Positions 19,080-28,190 of a stretch of DNA of 64,000 bases are shown here, piece after piece. How positions within the stretch are numbered: the first letter of the stretch is position 1; the number at the start of each line of letters is the position of its first letter. The translations under genes and the position numbers were made by a program. The stretch is from Bacillota bacterium (GTDB taxonomy: Bacteria; Bacillota; Clostridia; Acetivibrionales; DSM-1351), in the NCBI GenBank assembly GCA_023397905.1, contig JAEWSZ010000211.1, positions 62,001 through 126,000 of the forward strand, read 5' to 3'. The notes under the pieces were generated by a model. That model had not been told where the DNA came from and ran no database searches. It worked only from the letters and a program-made list of their open reading frames with translations.

Positions 19080-20558
19080 TTATTCCAATTCCAACACAAG
19101 CACCGATTTTGATGGAAGCCTGAACAAAACATGATTATTTTCCAGCTTCACATCCTCGTAAACTTCCGGTTTAACATTATTTGCAGCCTCAAAGGTATTT
19201 CCTGCGTTCATGGCTTTAGCTGTCAGGATATTGCCAGTGATTTTTTGCAGAGACCTGCCCCGTATGTCCATATGGATTTCAGCAGCTTTTTCAGGATCTG
19301 CATTACAAATTGACACATGTATTTTTTCATTCCTGTCCAGGGAGGAAGAAACACTTAGCTGTGGTATCTTTTCTCCGTTATATGTGTAGTCCGGACTTTC
19401 AAAGTCAACCGGTAAAAGCTCCCCATCCTGATGGACCTTGTACAGATCGAAAATGTGATACGTCGGAGTCAAAAGCATTTTTTCCCCTTCGGTCAGAATA
19501 ACAGCCTGAAGCACATTAACCATTTGGGCTATATTTGCCATTTGCACCCTGTCACAATGGTTGTTGAACAGATTCAGGTGGATACCTGCCACCAGCGCAT
19601 CCCTCAGTGTATTTTGCTGATACAGGAACCCGGGATTGGTTCCGGGCTCCACGCTGAACCAGGTACCCCACTCATCCACAATCAGCCCTACTTTTTTCTC
19701 CGGGTCATACCGGTCCATTATACCGGAATGTTTGGATACAAGTTCCTCCATATACCAGGCATTCTGCATTACGGAAAACCATTGCTCCTCTCCGAATTCT
19801 GTTGCCGAGCCCTTTACTGTCCAATCCTTTGAAACCCGGGTGTAATAGTGAAGGCTCAGTCCATTCATCTGTTTTCCGGCTTCTCTCATCAGTACTTCCG
19901 TCCAATGGTAGTCATCTACAGATGCCCCTCCGGCAATTTTATAAATTTTATTCCCGCCAAAATTTCTTACGTATGTGGCATATCTGCGGTATTGGTCCGC
20001 ATAATACTCAGCCCGCATGTTTCCGCCGCAGCCCCAGTTTTCATTTCCTATACCGAAATATTTAAGCTCCCAGGGCTCTTGCCTTCCGTTGCTTCTTCTA
20101 AGGTCGGACATGGGAGACTTGCCGTCAAAGGTCATGTACTCCACCCATTGCTGCATCTCCCGCACTGTCCCGCTCCCCACATTTCCACATATATAGGGTT
20201 CGGCACCGATCATATCACAAAACTCCATAAACTCATGGGTTCCAAAATGATTATTTTCAGCCACTCCACCCCAATGGGTGTTTACCATATATGGTCTGTC
20301 TGTTTTGGGACCGATGCCGTCCTGCCAGTGATATTCATCTGCAAAACAGCCCCCCGGCCATCTTAAAACGGGAATCTTCAGTTTTTTTAATGCTTCCACA
20401 ACATCAGCACGAAAACCGTTTATATTTGGAATGGCCGAATCCTCTCCCACCCATATCCCCTCATATATGCATCTCCCAAGGTGTTCTGAAAAATGCCCGT
20501 AAATATTTTTATTTATTCTTCCTTTTTTAACATCTGCGTTTAAAATCATTTTTATCAT
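19080..20558 (-). CDS. abfA: alpha-L-arabinofuranosidase, glycoside hydrolase family 51
   Basis: Intracellular retaining enzyme of 492 residues that removes L-arabinofuranosyl groups from arabino- or arabinoxylo-oligosaccharides. Family marks are the N-terminal NIYGHFSEHLGRCIYEGIWVG, LRWPGGCFADEYHWQDGIGP, the acid/base E173 in GIGNENWGCGG, and the nucleophile E296 in IVDEWGTWF. Length matches bacterial GH51 AbfA (about 500). The start at 20558 uses AAGGAG eleven bases upstream; a GTG at 20570 overlaps that site and is unlikely. It lies 27 bp after the permease gene in the same operon, which ties the importer to arabinose-containing sugars. Confidence 0.95.
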   Translation of the reverse strand: MIKMILNADVKKGRINKNIYGHFSEHLGRCIYEGIWVGEDSAIPNINGFRADVVEALKKLKIPVLRWPGGCFADEYHWQDGIGPKTDRPYMVNTHWGGVAENNHFGTHEFMEFCDMIGAEPYICGNVGSGTVREMQQWVEYMTFDGKSPMSDLRRSNGRQEPWELKYFGIGNENWGCGGNMRAEYYADQYRRYATYVRNFGGNKIYKIAGGASVDDYHWTEVLMREAGKQMNGLSLHYYTRVSKDWTVKGSATEFGEEQWFSVMQNAWYMEELVSKHSGIMDRYDPEKKVGLIVDEWGTWFSVEPGTNPGFLYQQNTLRDALVAGIHLNLFNNHCDRVQMANIAQMVNVLQAVILTEGEKMLLTPTYHIFDLYKVHQDGELLPVDFESPDYTYNGEKIPQLSVSSSLDRNEKIHVSICNADPEKAAEIHMDIRGRSLQKITGNILTAKAMNAGNTFEAANNVKPEVYEDVKLENNHVLFRLPSKSVLVLELE

Positions 20559-20584
20559 ATAAAAGTTCACTCCTTATTCTGCAA

Positions 20585-21469
20585 TCAACCCTTTACACCG
20601 CCAAGAACAATACCCTTTACAAAATATTTCTGAAGGAATGGGTATACCAAAAGAATCGGAAGAGTACCCAGGAAAATCTGTGATGACCTTAATGTCCTGT
20701 CCGATATAGTAGCAAGCTCCGAGATCTCTTGCCTGGATAACATACTATAGGATCTTTGTACAACTATTGTCTGTATATAGCTTTGCAGCGGATAATGCTC
20801 TGCTTTATTCATAAGTATAAGTCCATCGAACCAGCTGTTCCAATGGCCTACAAGCGAAAATAATGTTATAGTGGCCAGTGCCGGCGTAGATACCGGTACA
20901 TATAGTTTCCAAAGAGTAGTCCAGTGTCCGGCTCCATCTATAAATGCAGCCTCGCTTAGTTCCTTAGGCACCTCCCTGAAAAAATTCAACAGCAATATTA
21001 CACTGAAAACAGGTACTGCACCCGGCAGCACCAACGCCCATATTTTATCAAGCAATCCAAATTGCTTGATTACTATATACCATGGAATTAATCCGCCGCT
21101 GAACAGCATGGTTACAAAAAATGCCCACGCATAAAATGTGCGGAATCTGAATTCTGTTTTTTCTTTTGACAGCGGATAAGCGCACAATATTGTAAGAAAA
21201 AGGTTTATAAAACCTCCTAAAGCTATCCTTTCTACCGATACCAGCATTGATTGCCAGAACGCCGGCCTTCTGGCAACATATGCATATGAATTCAATGATA
21301 TATCGACCGGCCATAATACCACCTTTCCTGCTGCGGCAGCCGCACTGGAACTAAATGATATTGCTGCGATATGAATAAGCGGTATAATACATAATATTGC
21401 CGCCAGAATAAGAAATACGCTGTTTATAATTGTGAACAGGCTGATTTTCTTTAAACCTCTGTGTTTCAT
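20585..21469 (-). CDS. CUT1-type sugar ABC transporter permease (LplC/YtcP-like, second module)
   Basis: A 294-residue permease with six helices and the EAA loop SEAAFIDGAGHWTTLWKLYVPV. The C-terminal LQKYFVKGIVLGGVKG is typical of the YtcP/LplC branch. It starts at 21469 behind GGGGG and lies 13 bp after its partner permease. With that partner and the lipoprotein at 22509-24236 it forms the arabino-oligosaccharide importer of the second module. No ATPase gene is present. Confidence 0.9.
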   Translation of the reverse strand: MKHRGLKKISLFTIINSVFLILAAILCIIPLIHIAAISFSSSAAAAAGKVVLWPVDISLNSYAYVARRPAFWQSMLVSVERIALGGFINLFLTILCAYPLSKEKTEFRFRTFYAWAFFVTMLFSGGLIPWYIVIKQFGLLDKIWALVLPGAVPVFSVILLLNFFREVPKELSEAAFIDGAGHWTTLWKLYVPVSTPALATITLFSLVGHWNSWFDGLILMNKAEHYPLQSYIQTIVVQRSYSMLSRQEISELATISDRTLRSSQIFLGTLPILLVYPFLQKYFVKGIVLGGVKG

Positions 21470-21482
21470 TTAAATTCCCCCT

Positions 21483-22385
21483 TTAAAAAATTCTGTAATC
21501 TGCAAATTTATATGCAAAAAAATAGGATACGGAAATCAGTGTGAACGAAACAAGAGATTTGAATAGTCCGACTGCTGTTGCAACACCATACTGCGCATCA
21601 AGTAAACCAATTCTATATACAAAAGTATCAATTATGTCCCCGCTTTGATAAACAGGTGGACTATATAAATTGAATATCTGGTCAAAACCGGCATTCAAAA
21701 GATTTCCAAGGCTTAATACCATAAGTAGTACTATAACCATTTTCATACCCGGAAGAGTGATGTTTAATGTCTGCTTCCATCTGTTGGCTCCGTCAATACG
21801 CGCAGCCTCATACAGGCTGGGATCAATACCGGTTATTGCCGCCAGGTATATAATTGTCCCATACCCGAATTCCTTCCAGGTTTCAGTCAATACCATCGTA
21901 GCCGGAAACCATTTATTGTCACCTAAAAAAAAGATAGGCTGAAATCCGAGTGATTTTATCAAACCATTTACTATTCCGTCTGAAGGTGACAATATATCAA
22001 TTAATATACCTCCCAGAACGACCCAGGATAAAAAATGCGGAAGATATATGAGAGTCTGGACACTTCTTTTTAAGGCTGAATTTGTGACTTCATTGATTAA
22101 TATTGCAAAAATAATAGGAATGACAAGTCCTAAGACAATTTTCATAACCGCTATGGAAATTGTATTCCAGATGACACTATAAAAGTTTGGCAATTCCAGG
22201 ACATATTTGAAATTATCAAGTCCTATCCACTTCTGATGTCCGAATAACCCCCTTGCAGGGATAAATTTCTGAAAAGAAATAACAATACCGGCCATCGGCA
22301 GATAGCTGAACAGCAGTAATAGAATAAACCCTGGAAGAATCATCAGGTGCAGTGGAAATTGTTTTTTTATGTTCAAATTTTTCAA
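21483..22385 (-). CDS. CUT1-type sugar ABC transporter permease (LplB-like, second module)
   Basis: A 300-residue permease with six helices; the EAA loop reads YEAARIDGANRWKQTLNITLP. It starts with TTG at 22385, supported by GGAGG seven bases upstream and by the lack of a nearby ATG. A strong hairpin (22451-22493) separates it from the binding-protein gene, so its transcript level is probably lower than that of the lipoprotein. Confidence 0.9.
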   Translation of the reverse strand: MKNLNIKKQFPLHLMILPGFILLLLFSYLPMAGIVISFQKFIPARGLFGHQKWIGLDNFKYVLELPNFYSVIWNTISIAVMKIVLGLVIPIIFAILINEVTNSALKRSVQTLIYLPHFLSWVVLGGILIDILSPSDGIVNGLIKSLGFQPIFFLGDNKWFPATMVLTETWKEFGYGTIIYLAAITGIDPSLYEAARIDGANRWKQTLNITLPGMKMVIVLLMVLSLGNLLNAGFDQIFNLYSPPVYQSGDIIDTFVYRIGLLDAQYGVATAVGLFKSLVSFTLISVSYFFAYKFADYRIF

Positions 22386-22450
22386 ATTAATGCCTCCTAA
22401 TCAATAGAAAGATGTTAATGAAAGCTTATCTGTCCAATATCCCGGAAAAC

Positions 22451-22493
22451 GAGAAGGAAAGGATACCGCACCAGCAGGAGTCCTTTCCTTCTC
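22451..22493 (-). other. intercistronic stem-loop after second binding-protein gene
   Basis: A 13-bp perfect inverted repeat (GAGAAGGAAAGGA at 22451-22463 with its complement at 22481-22493) is followed on the minus strand by GTTTTCC. It lies between the lipoprotein and permease genes and could be a leaky terminator or an mRNA-stabilising hairpin. Confidence 0.65.
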
Positions 22494-22508
22494 AATTTCT
22501 GGTGAATA

Positions 22509-24236
22509 CTATTTACCTTTTACCGAATCATACCAATCGTTAACTTCTTTAGTCATATCAGTTCCACCTAGTTTATTCCAATCAGATACAAACTTGTCAA
22601 ATTCACCGATAGGAGTGGCGCCCATGATAATTTTTACAAATACCTCTTTCTCCATCTTATCAAGCGTAGTCTTCTTTTCAGTCATTGTCCCGGTTGGTGA
22701 GCCTGTAAATTTTTCACTGAGAAGCTGATCGTTTTCCCTGTACTGTAGCATGTTGCGGAAAACCCCATCTTTTCCGTAAATTTTCTCCCATCCCCATTGT
22801 GATGTATCGCCTTTTTCATAAGCTTCTATGTTTGCCTCGATACTCTTTGGTTCGTCAGTCAGTTTACTGAAATCATTATTTTTTCTTGCTTCATCTATAG
22901 TCAAAAATGCATCAGGGTTTTTAAACGGAGGGAACGGGCACACAGGAGAGAATTTCCATACCCCGGCGCCACCGTTTTCTTTAGGCATATAGTATTTATT
23001 AAAATCTGATGCCTTGCCCCAGTTTTTCTCAAGGTGCATATTAAACAACTTCACAAGTGCTTCCGGATGTGCAAATCCTTTTTTAACTGCAAATATCCTG
23101 GTTTGGTTGAATTTCAGCGGGACCATAACCTTTTGACTGTCTGCGGAAACAAGAGGATATCCTGTCCAATCAGCATTTTTGTCATTATTATAATTGCTGA
23201 TTAAAGGATACATCGGATTCCACTGAGCTCCATAATTCAGGCCTACCTTTCCTGCTGCTATGGTTTCGGCCACCTTACCCCCATCCTTGACTCCGAATTC
23301 CCTGTCAAGTTCTCCGGCTTTATACATATCGGCCAGTTTTTGAAGAGCAGCCTTTGTTTCCGGCAGTGTACTGCCCCATACCAATTTACCCGAGCTGTCC
23401 TCTACCCACATATTGGGATATGCATGATATCCTGCAAAGAAACCTTCAGTTCCCATACATCCGCTATACAGATCCTTTGTAATAGGAAGTCCGTATGTAT
23501 CATCCTTACCGTTTCCATCAGGATCTTTTGTTGTAAATGCTTCCGAAATCTTCAAAACATCATCCATTGTCTTCGGAGGCTCTAAATTCAGTTTCTTCAG
23601 CCAGTCGTTTCTTATCCAAAGGTACTGGGCACCTTCGTTAAGGGCAACTGTTTCAGGCATAGCCATCATTTTGCCGTCAAAGGTCACAGAATCAATATTT
23701 CCCGTTCCCTCCTCGGTCAGATTTTTTTTTAGTAAATCAGATCCATAGTCATTATAATATTGGGTCATATCTTCAACCATGTCTGAATCAACAAGTTGTT
23801 TCAGCTGAGACGGATTGACGAGAACTACGTCAGGAATATCGCCCGAAGCCAATGTCACATTAATTTTTTGTGTAAATGCATCGGATGTTTCATTGCCTTT
23901 AACAGTCCACGCGTATTTTATGTTAATGCCCAGTTCATCTTTGTAAAGTTTAGTCCACCGGTTATCTTCAATTGTTTCTCCGGGGGTTTTAGGCAGTATA
24001 TTTGCCGCGAGATCATCGTCTATACCACGTACAAAAGAGATATCAATTGCAGGTTCATATTTTCCAAGTGGGTCTTTGTTAACTGCCACAGCTGAAGATC
24101 CAGCAGTTGAATTTGATGTTGCGCCCTGTGCTGAATTATCTGATGAGCCCTGGCTGCCGCAGGCTGAAAAAAGTGTAACTGTCAATGAAAGAGCCATGGC
24201 CAATGACACGGCTTTTTTCAAATAATTAAACTTCAT
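22509..24236 (-). CDS. extracellular sugar-binding lipoprotein, second CUT1-type importer
   Basis: A 575-residue binding protein. The start at 24236 (MKFNYLKK) has GAGGAGG eight bases upstream; an ATG at 24260 lacks a site. The signal peptide ends in the lipobox LFSAC, followed by a Ser/Asn/Gln-rich linker. The mature sequence is of the large LplA-like kind and includes an EF-hand-like acidic loop (DPDGNGKDDTYG), a calcium-site pattern seen in several of these proteins. It heads the structural genes downstream of the second YesM/YesN pair. Likely ligand: arabinose-containing oligosaccharides, from the GH51 in the operon. Confidence 0.88.
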   Translation of the reverse strand: MKFNYLKKAVSLAMALSLTVTLFSACGSQGSSDNSAQGATSNSTAGSSAVAVNKDPLGKYEPAIDISFVRGIDDDLAANILPKTPGETIEDNRWTKLYKDELGINIKYAWTVKGNETSDAFTQKINVTLASGDIPDVVLVNPSQLKQLVDSDMVEDMTQYYNDYGSDLLKKNLTEEGTGNIDSVTFDGKMMAMPETVALNEGAQYLWIRNDWLKKLNLEPPKTMDDVLKISEAFTTKDPDGNGKDDTYGLPITKDLYSGCMGTEGFFAGYHAYPNMWVEDSSGKLVWGSTLPETKAALQKLADMYKAGELDREFGVKDGGKVAETIAAGKVGLNYGAQWNPMYPLISNYNNDKNADWTGYPLVSADSQKVMVPLKFNQTRIFAVKKGFAHPEALVKLFNMHLEKNWGKASDFNKYYMPKENGGAGVWKFSPVCPFPPFKNPDAFLTIDEARKNNDFSKLTDEPKSIEANIEAYEKGDTSQWGWEKIYGKDGVFRNMLQYRENDQLLSEKFTGSPTGTMTEKKTTLDKMEKEVFVKIIMGATPIGEFDKFVSDWNKLGGTDMTKEVNDWYDSVKGK

Positions 24237-24283
24237 TATGATTTCCTCCTCTAAGTACATTTAAATTTTGAGGCCTCATCTAC

Positions 24284-24411
24284 ATTATAAGGAAGACAGA
24301 ACTGTAATTGCTATGAACATGTTTTTACTTCGTTATCATTTATTTACGAGATTTTTTACGGATTTTATAATGCCTTATCCTTTTTTTACTTTGTTGTCAT
24401 TTGTTTACCTG
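24284..24411 (-). promoter_or_regulatory. putative YesN-controlled promoter region with 29-bp direct repeat
   Basis: A TATAAT (minus strand, 24284-24289) without a good -35 box precedes the binding-protein gene. Upstream lie two 29-bp direct repeats, 24322-24350 and 24383-24411, that agree at 24 positions and are 61 bp apart. The second overlaps the last codons of the yesN gene. Weak -35 plus direct repeats is the usual picture for activation by AraC-type regulators; the binding assignment is inference. Confidence 0.4.
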
Positions 24412-26107
24412 TCAGTGCGGTATCGTGATATTCTTGAGGTGAACAACCTGAGATTTTTTTAAAGAAACGTGTAAAAGATGCCGCTGTTTCGTATCCCACG
24501 GCCCTGGCTACTTCATGTATTTTGACATTTTCCCTTTTCAAGAGCTCCTTTGCTCTTTTAATGCGGGCATTATCAATAAAATCGGAGAGATTTGCGCCTG
24601 TGATCTGCTTGTACAGCCGGGATAAATACGAGGGATTCAAATAGACCTGTTCGGCCAGCCTGACAAGCGACAGATCCTCGCTTAAATGTGCTTCTATGAA
24701 TTGCCGGATATAATCAATGGAATTATCGGCTCTCTTTTTTTGCTCTTCGCTTTGCAGTTCGAAAATAATTCCGGTAATGTCATATAAATACTGAGCTGCC
24801 TCCGCCCAGGATTCATGCATATCAATGCGCATGAGCTTATTCTGTCCGATACGGAAAGCAATTTTATCAACGAGCTTCCAGCGGTTGATATATGTCTGCA
24901 GGCACAATGCCACTTTGTAATACGCTTCGATAGCCAAACTGCTGTTTTTGCTCCTTATTGTTTTTAAAGGCTCCATCAGACCGGATAATAACTCAAATAA
25001 CCTGTCGCTTTGTCCCGACTCAAGATATTGTTCAATGGAATCAAGATTTCTTTTCCTAAGCAGTATTTCCAGCGGTTCCGGGTCAGCCTCCAGTTGGCTT
25101 ATCCCATAGTCTAAGCCGGTAGTCAAAATATTGTTTTTAATTTCATTGTCAATAAGGAGCATTTCAATACCTGTACCGATTCTATAATTCAGCAATTGAT
25201 TCAGAGAATAATACTTTTTGGATACATCTTCCCATTTGCACGGCTCTCCGCTCATGGCAAAGCTGATAGATAGATTCAGAGATTCCCTGCATGAGGTTTG
25301 AATCGCCTCAAGTGTTCCTTTTAAAAACGAAACAGCCTTATTATAATAGGCAGAGGTTTCCTTCCTGGTTTGATCAACCGTCAATATTTCATTTGGTTGA
25401 ATAAACAGCACCGATCTATAACTTTCATCCATTACATTTACACTTGTCACATAAGCGCTTAAATATTTAGACATCAAGAGCCTTACGGAATACAAATTCT
25501 GGATCTTATCCCAATAGGATAAGCCAGATGGAATATTGTCAACATGCCCAACCAGCAGCACTAATGGGTAATCGGGATGCATTGCAATCCCAAGCTGTTC
25601 AAATTGCGATTTATTTATACTTATGGCGGGATCTTCACGCAGCAAATGGATAAAGTAGTCTTTCTGAAAAAGGTCCAAAGCCATATTTATCTGTTCTTTG
25701 GCCTTGTGGACCAGATCTTCCAGGTTTATCCCCTTCTGAATCTCTTTAATGGCGCTTTCAACCGTATTAATCACTTTTTCGGAATCTTCGGTTTTCAGTA
25801 TATAACTGACTCCATTATGCTGGATGGCTTTATATACATATTCAAATTCGTTGTAGCCTGTAAGAAAAATAACTCTGCACTGGGGCCAGCTTTTATGAAT
25901 GAGTTCCAAAAGCTGTAACCCGTCTATTTCAGGCATTCTGATGTCGGTAAGCACTATGTCGATTCTTGTCCTGTTCAGCCATTCGATTGCCTCTTCACCC
26001 GAATAAGCTCTATAGACATCCAAATCAAGTTCCTTTCTGCTGTTGAATATTTCATACAACCCGTTAACAATTATTTCCTCATCATCTACGATCAGCAATC
26101 TATACAT
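24386..26107 (-). CDS. YesN-type response regulator, AraC family (second module)
   Basis: A 573-residue regulator. Receiver with DDEE at 8-11, phospho-acceptor D55 in VLTDIRMP, and K in YILKTED. The C-terminal AraC domain spans about 465-565 (LSLVRLAEQVYLNPSYLSRLYKQITG; ARAVGYETAASFTRFFKKISGCSP). The start at 26107 overlaps the end of the kinase gene by 8 bp (GGAGGG within the kinase 3' end), so the pair is translationally coupled. Likely target: the binding protein, permease and glycosidase genes downstream. Confidence 0.92.
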   Translation of the reverse strand: MYRLLIVDDEEIIVNGLYEIFNSRKELDLDVYRAYSGEEAIEWLNRTRIDIVLTDIRMPEIDGLQLLELIHKSWPQCRVIFLTGYNEFEYVYKAIQHNGVSYILKTEDSEKVINTVESAIKEIQKGINLEDLVHKAKEQINMALDLFQKDYFIHLLREDPAISINKSQFEQLGIAMHPDYPLVLLVGHVDNIPSGLSYWDKIQNLYSVRLLMSKYLSAYVTSVNVMDESYRSVLFIQPNEILTVDQTRKETSAYYNKAVSFLKGTLEAIQTSCRESLNLSISFAMSGEPCKWEDVSKKYYSLNQLLNYRIGTGIEMLLIDNEIKNNILTTGLDYGISQLEADPEPLEILLRKRNLDSIEQYLESGQSDRLFELLSGLMEPLKTIRSKNSSLAIEAYYKVALCLQTYINRWKLVDKIAFRIGQNKLMRIDMHESWAEAAQYLYDITGIIFELQSEEQKKRADNSIDYIRQFIEAHLSEDLSLVRLAEQVYLNPSYLSRLYKQITGANLSDFIDNARIKRAKELLKRENVKIHEVARAVGYETAASFTRFFKKISGCSPQEYHDTALTGKQMTTK

Positions 26108-27857
26108 TGGCTTTTCCCTCCGGTATTATGATTTTTAAAATCACCTTAAGGCCCCCCAATTCACTTCTGGATATCCTTAATCCGCTCTTTTCCCCGAAAA
26201 TCAATTTAATGCGCCGGTGTATGTTGATCATTCCTGTGGTTTCCGTATCTCCATCGGTTTTTAATGCCTCTTGCAGCCCGGCAAGTTCATTATCCGTCAT
26301 ATCATTGCCATTGTCCTCAATAATAATGTCCAGTCCATTTTCATTTTCTTCAAAATCAACAGATATAATACCGCTGTTTTTCTTTCTCTCAATGCCGTGT
26401 TCAAATGAATTTTCTATAATCGGTTGTATGATAAGCCTGGGTACATTTAAATAGTTATATTTTTCAGGGCATTCGGCAAACCTGATCTCAATTCTTTTTG
26501 AAAACCGCATACGCTGTATTTCAGTATAAACTCTTGCATGATAAATCTCATCCCGCAGCGGGATATAATCCGAAGAGCTTCTGGTAACAAAACGGAAATA
26601 TTCACCTAGATACTTGGTAAACGGAATCAGATTTTCATCACCGATTGCAGCCATGGTATTAATCATAAAGAAACTGTTGTACAAAAAATGCGGATTGATC
26701 TGGGATTGCAAGTGTTTCAGTTCGGCCCGCTGCATCAGTATTTTTTGATTATATACCTGATTTATCAATGTATTCAAATTACTGACCATATGGTTGAATC
26801 CCTTGTACAAGTAGCCGAATTCATTACTTGAATCGTGATTGATCGAAACCTGCAAATCGCCATTTTCCACTTTGTTGAAAGATTTGACCAACTGTCGCAA
26901 GGGTTTGTGCATAAACTTATAGGTCGAAAGAGAATAAATAAATATTATGATAACAACGGCAATTGAAAATACCCAGACCCAGATATTAAAATTTTTAATT
27001 GGCTTCAGAACATATTCCTGGGGAATATATTTTAATAAGATCATATTTAAATATGTGGATTTTGCATGAACTATATAGTAGCCCTTCCGATCAACTTTAG
27101 CATATTCTGTTCCGCTGTCTTTCGTCCTGTCTAAGTTTGCTGTGATACTATCGGTTGATATGGCTTCACCGCCATTTGCCCTGTTGGTGATGATCCCATT
27201 GTTTATAAGGCTGATCAGAACGGAGCCGCCGCCCCTGTAAGTATTAAATTGGTCCAGGGCCTGTTTAAAAGCCTCCTGATTCAACTCTATTTCAATTAAA
27301 TATAATGGATTGTTATTGTTGTTGTTTGATAAATTGCTCTTCTGAACGGTGCTTAAGTAGAGCCCGCGCTTGTAGCTTATGATCTGAGCCCCTTTTGTTC
27401 CGGCCGGTACTCTGATTTCCCGGTATTTTTCCATATTGATTTCATCCAACCCCGTATTTGAAGAAATAGTTCTGCCGCATGGGAGAATATGGGCGCTGAC
27501 ATTTTTTATATAAATACTGCTGTTTTTTATGGTAACCAGCCTTTGTTGAAGTTGCCTTATGCTTTCCGTGGTTTCATAGGTGTCCATGATCTCCCATCTG
27601 ATGGCAAGTTTATTGAGATACTCGTCGTTCAGGCAATCATACTGAAGGATTTTAATTCTTTCAACTTCCTTTTCCAGGCTTTCCAGGTAAAAGGATACCT
27701 GAGCAACCGTAGACTTTGATATCTCACTTTTGACCGTGTACAGACCCCAATTATAAATATAAAACGCAAGGATATAAATGGGAATCATAATTATCAGAAA
27801 GGTTATAACAAGGCGGCTGAAGATACTGTTATTCAATTTTATTTTATGGATATTCAT
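26100..27857 (-). CDS. YesM-type sensor histidine kinase (second module)
   Basis: A 585-residue membrane kinase: TM1 (about 13-35), extracellular sensor domain of about 240 residues, TM2 (about 292-312), HAMP (about 313-365), phospho-acceptor H390 in QSQINPHFLYNSFFMIN, and an ATPase domain with QPIIENSFEHGIERK and EDNGNDMTDNEL. It forms one transcription unit with the overlapping yesN gene and probably the whole downstream sugar operon. Unlike the first module, no separate binding protein faces it. Confidence 0.92.
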   Translation of the reverse strand: MNIHKIKLNNSIFSRLVITFLIIMIPIYILAFYIYNWGLYTVKSEISKSTVAQVSFYLESLEKEVERIKILQYDCLNDEYLNKLAIRWEIMDTYETTESIRQLQQRLVTIKNSSIYIKNVSAHILPCGRTISSNTGLDEINMEKYREIRVPAGTKGAQIISYKRGLYLSTVQKSNLSNNNNNNPLYLIEIELNQEAFKQALDQFNTYRGGGSVLISLINNGIITNRANGGEAISTDSITANLDRTKDSGTEYAKVDRKGYYIVHAKSTYLNMILLKYIPQEYVLKPIKNFNIWVWVFSIAVVIIIFIYSLSTYKFMHKPLRQLVKSFNKVENGDLQVSINHDSSNEFGYLYKGFNHMVSNLNTLINQVYNQKILMQRAELKHLQSQINPHFLYNSFFMINTMAAIGDENLIPFTKYLGEYFRFVTRSSSDYIPLRDEIYHARVYTEIQRMRFSKRIEIRFAECPEKYNYLNVPRLIIQPIIENSFEHGIERKKNSGIISVDFEENENGLDIIIEDNGNDMTDNELAGLQEALKTDGDTETTGMINIHRRIKLIFGEKSGLRISRSELGGLKVILKIIIPEGKANV

Positions 27858-27900
27858 TGAATTACCTTCCTTTGTGATAATTAATTTATTTTATGGATGT

Positions 27901-27929
27901 AGTATATACTTCAAGCACGGCTAAAACAA
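27901..27929 (-). promoter_or_regulatory. sigma-A-type promoter for second yesM operon
   Basis: On the minus strand TTGTTT (27924-27929) and TATACT (27901-27906) are spaced by 17 bp, giving a leader of about 35-40 bases to the kinase start. Confidence 0.5.
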
Positions 27930-28068
27930 GTACGGTAAAAGCCGGTATACCATACAAGTTGGCTGCAAATAGAATGTAGGGGCCTTTGGCAGGGCAGAAT
28001 AAAACCTGAATTTTGCTGCTGAAGTTGTTTCCTTATGAACTCTGTCCATCAGCACAAATATTTATCCA

Positions 28069-28101
28069 TAAAAAAACAGATCCAGAAAAGCCCGATCTGT
28101 T
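28069..28101 (-). terminator. rho-independent terminator after the Gfo/Idh/MocA gene
   Basis: An 8-bp perfect stem (AACAGATC at 28075-28082 with its complement at 28094-28101) is followed on the minus strand by a run of T. The rest of the 27858-28190 gap is A+T-rich, holding this and the promoter at 27901-27929. Confidence 0.75.
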
Positions 28102-28190
28102 TTAAAAAAGCAATTATCCATACTATAATATAAATCTATATATAATATGATAAACCGTAAATAATTCGCAGATAAGTTATATAAATGCTG

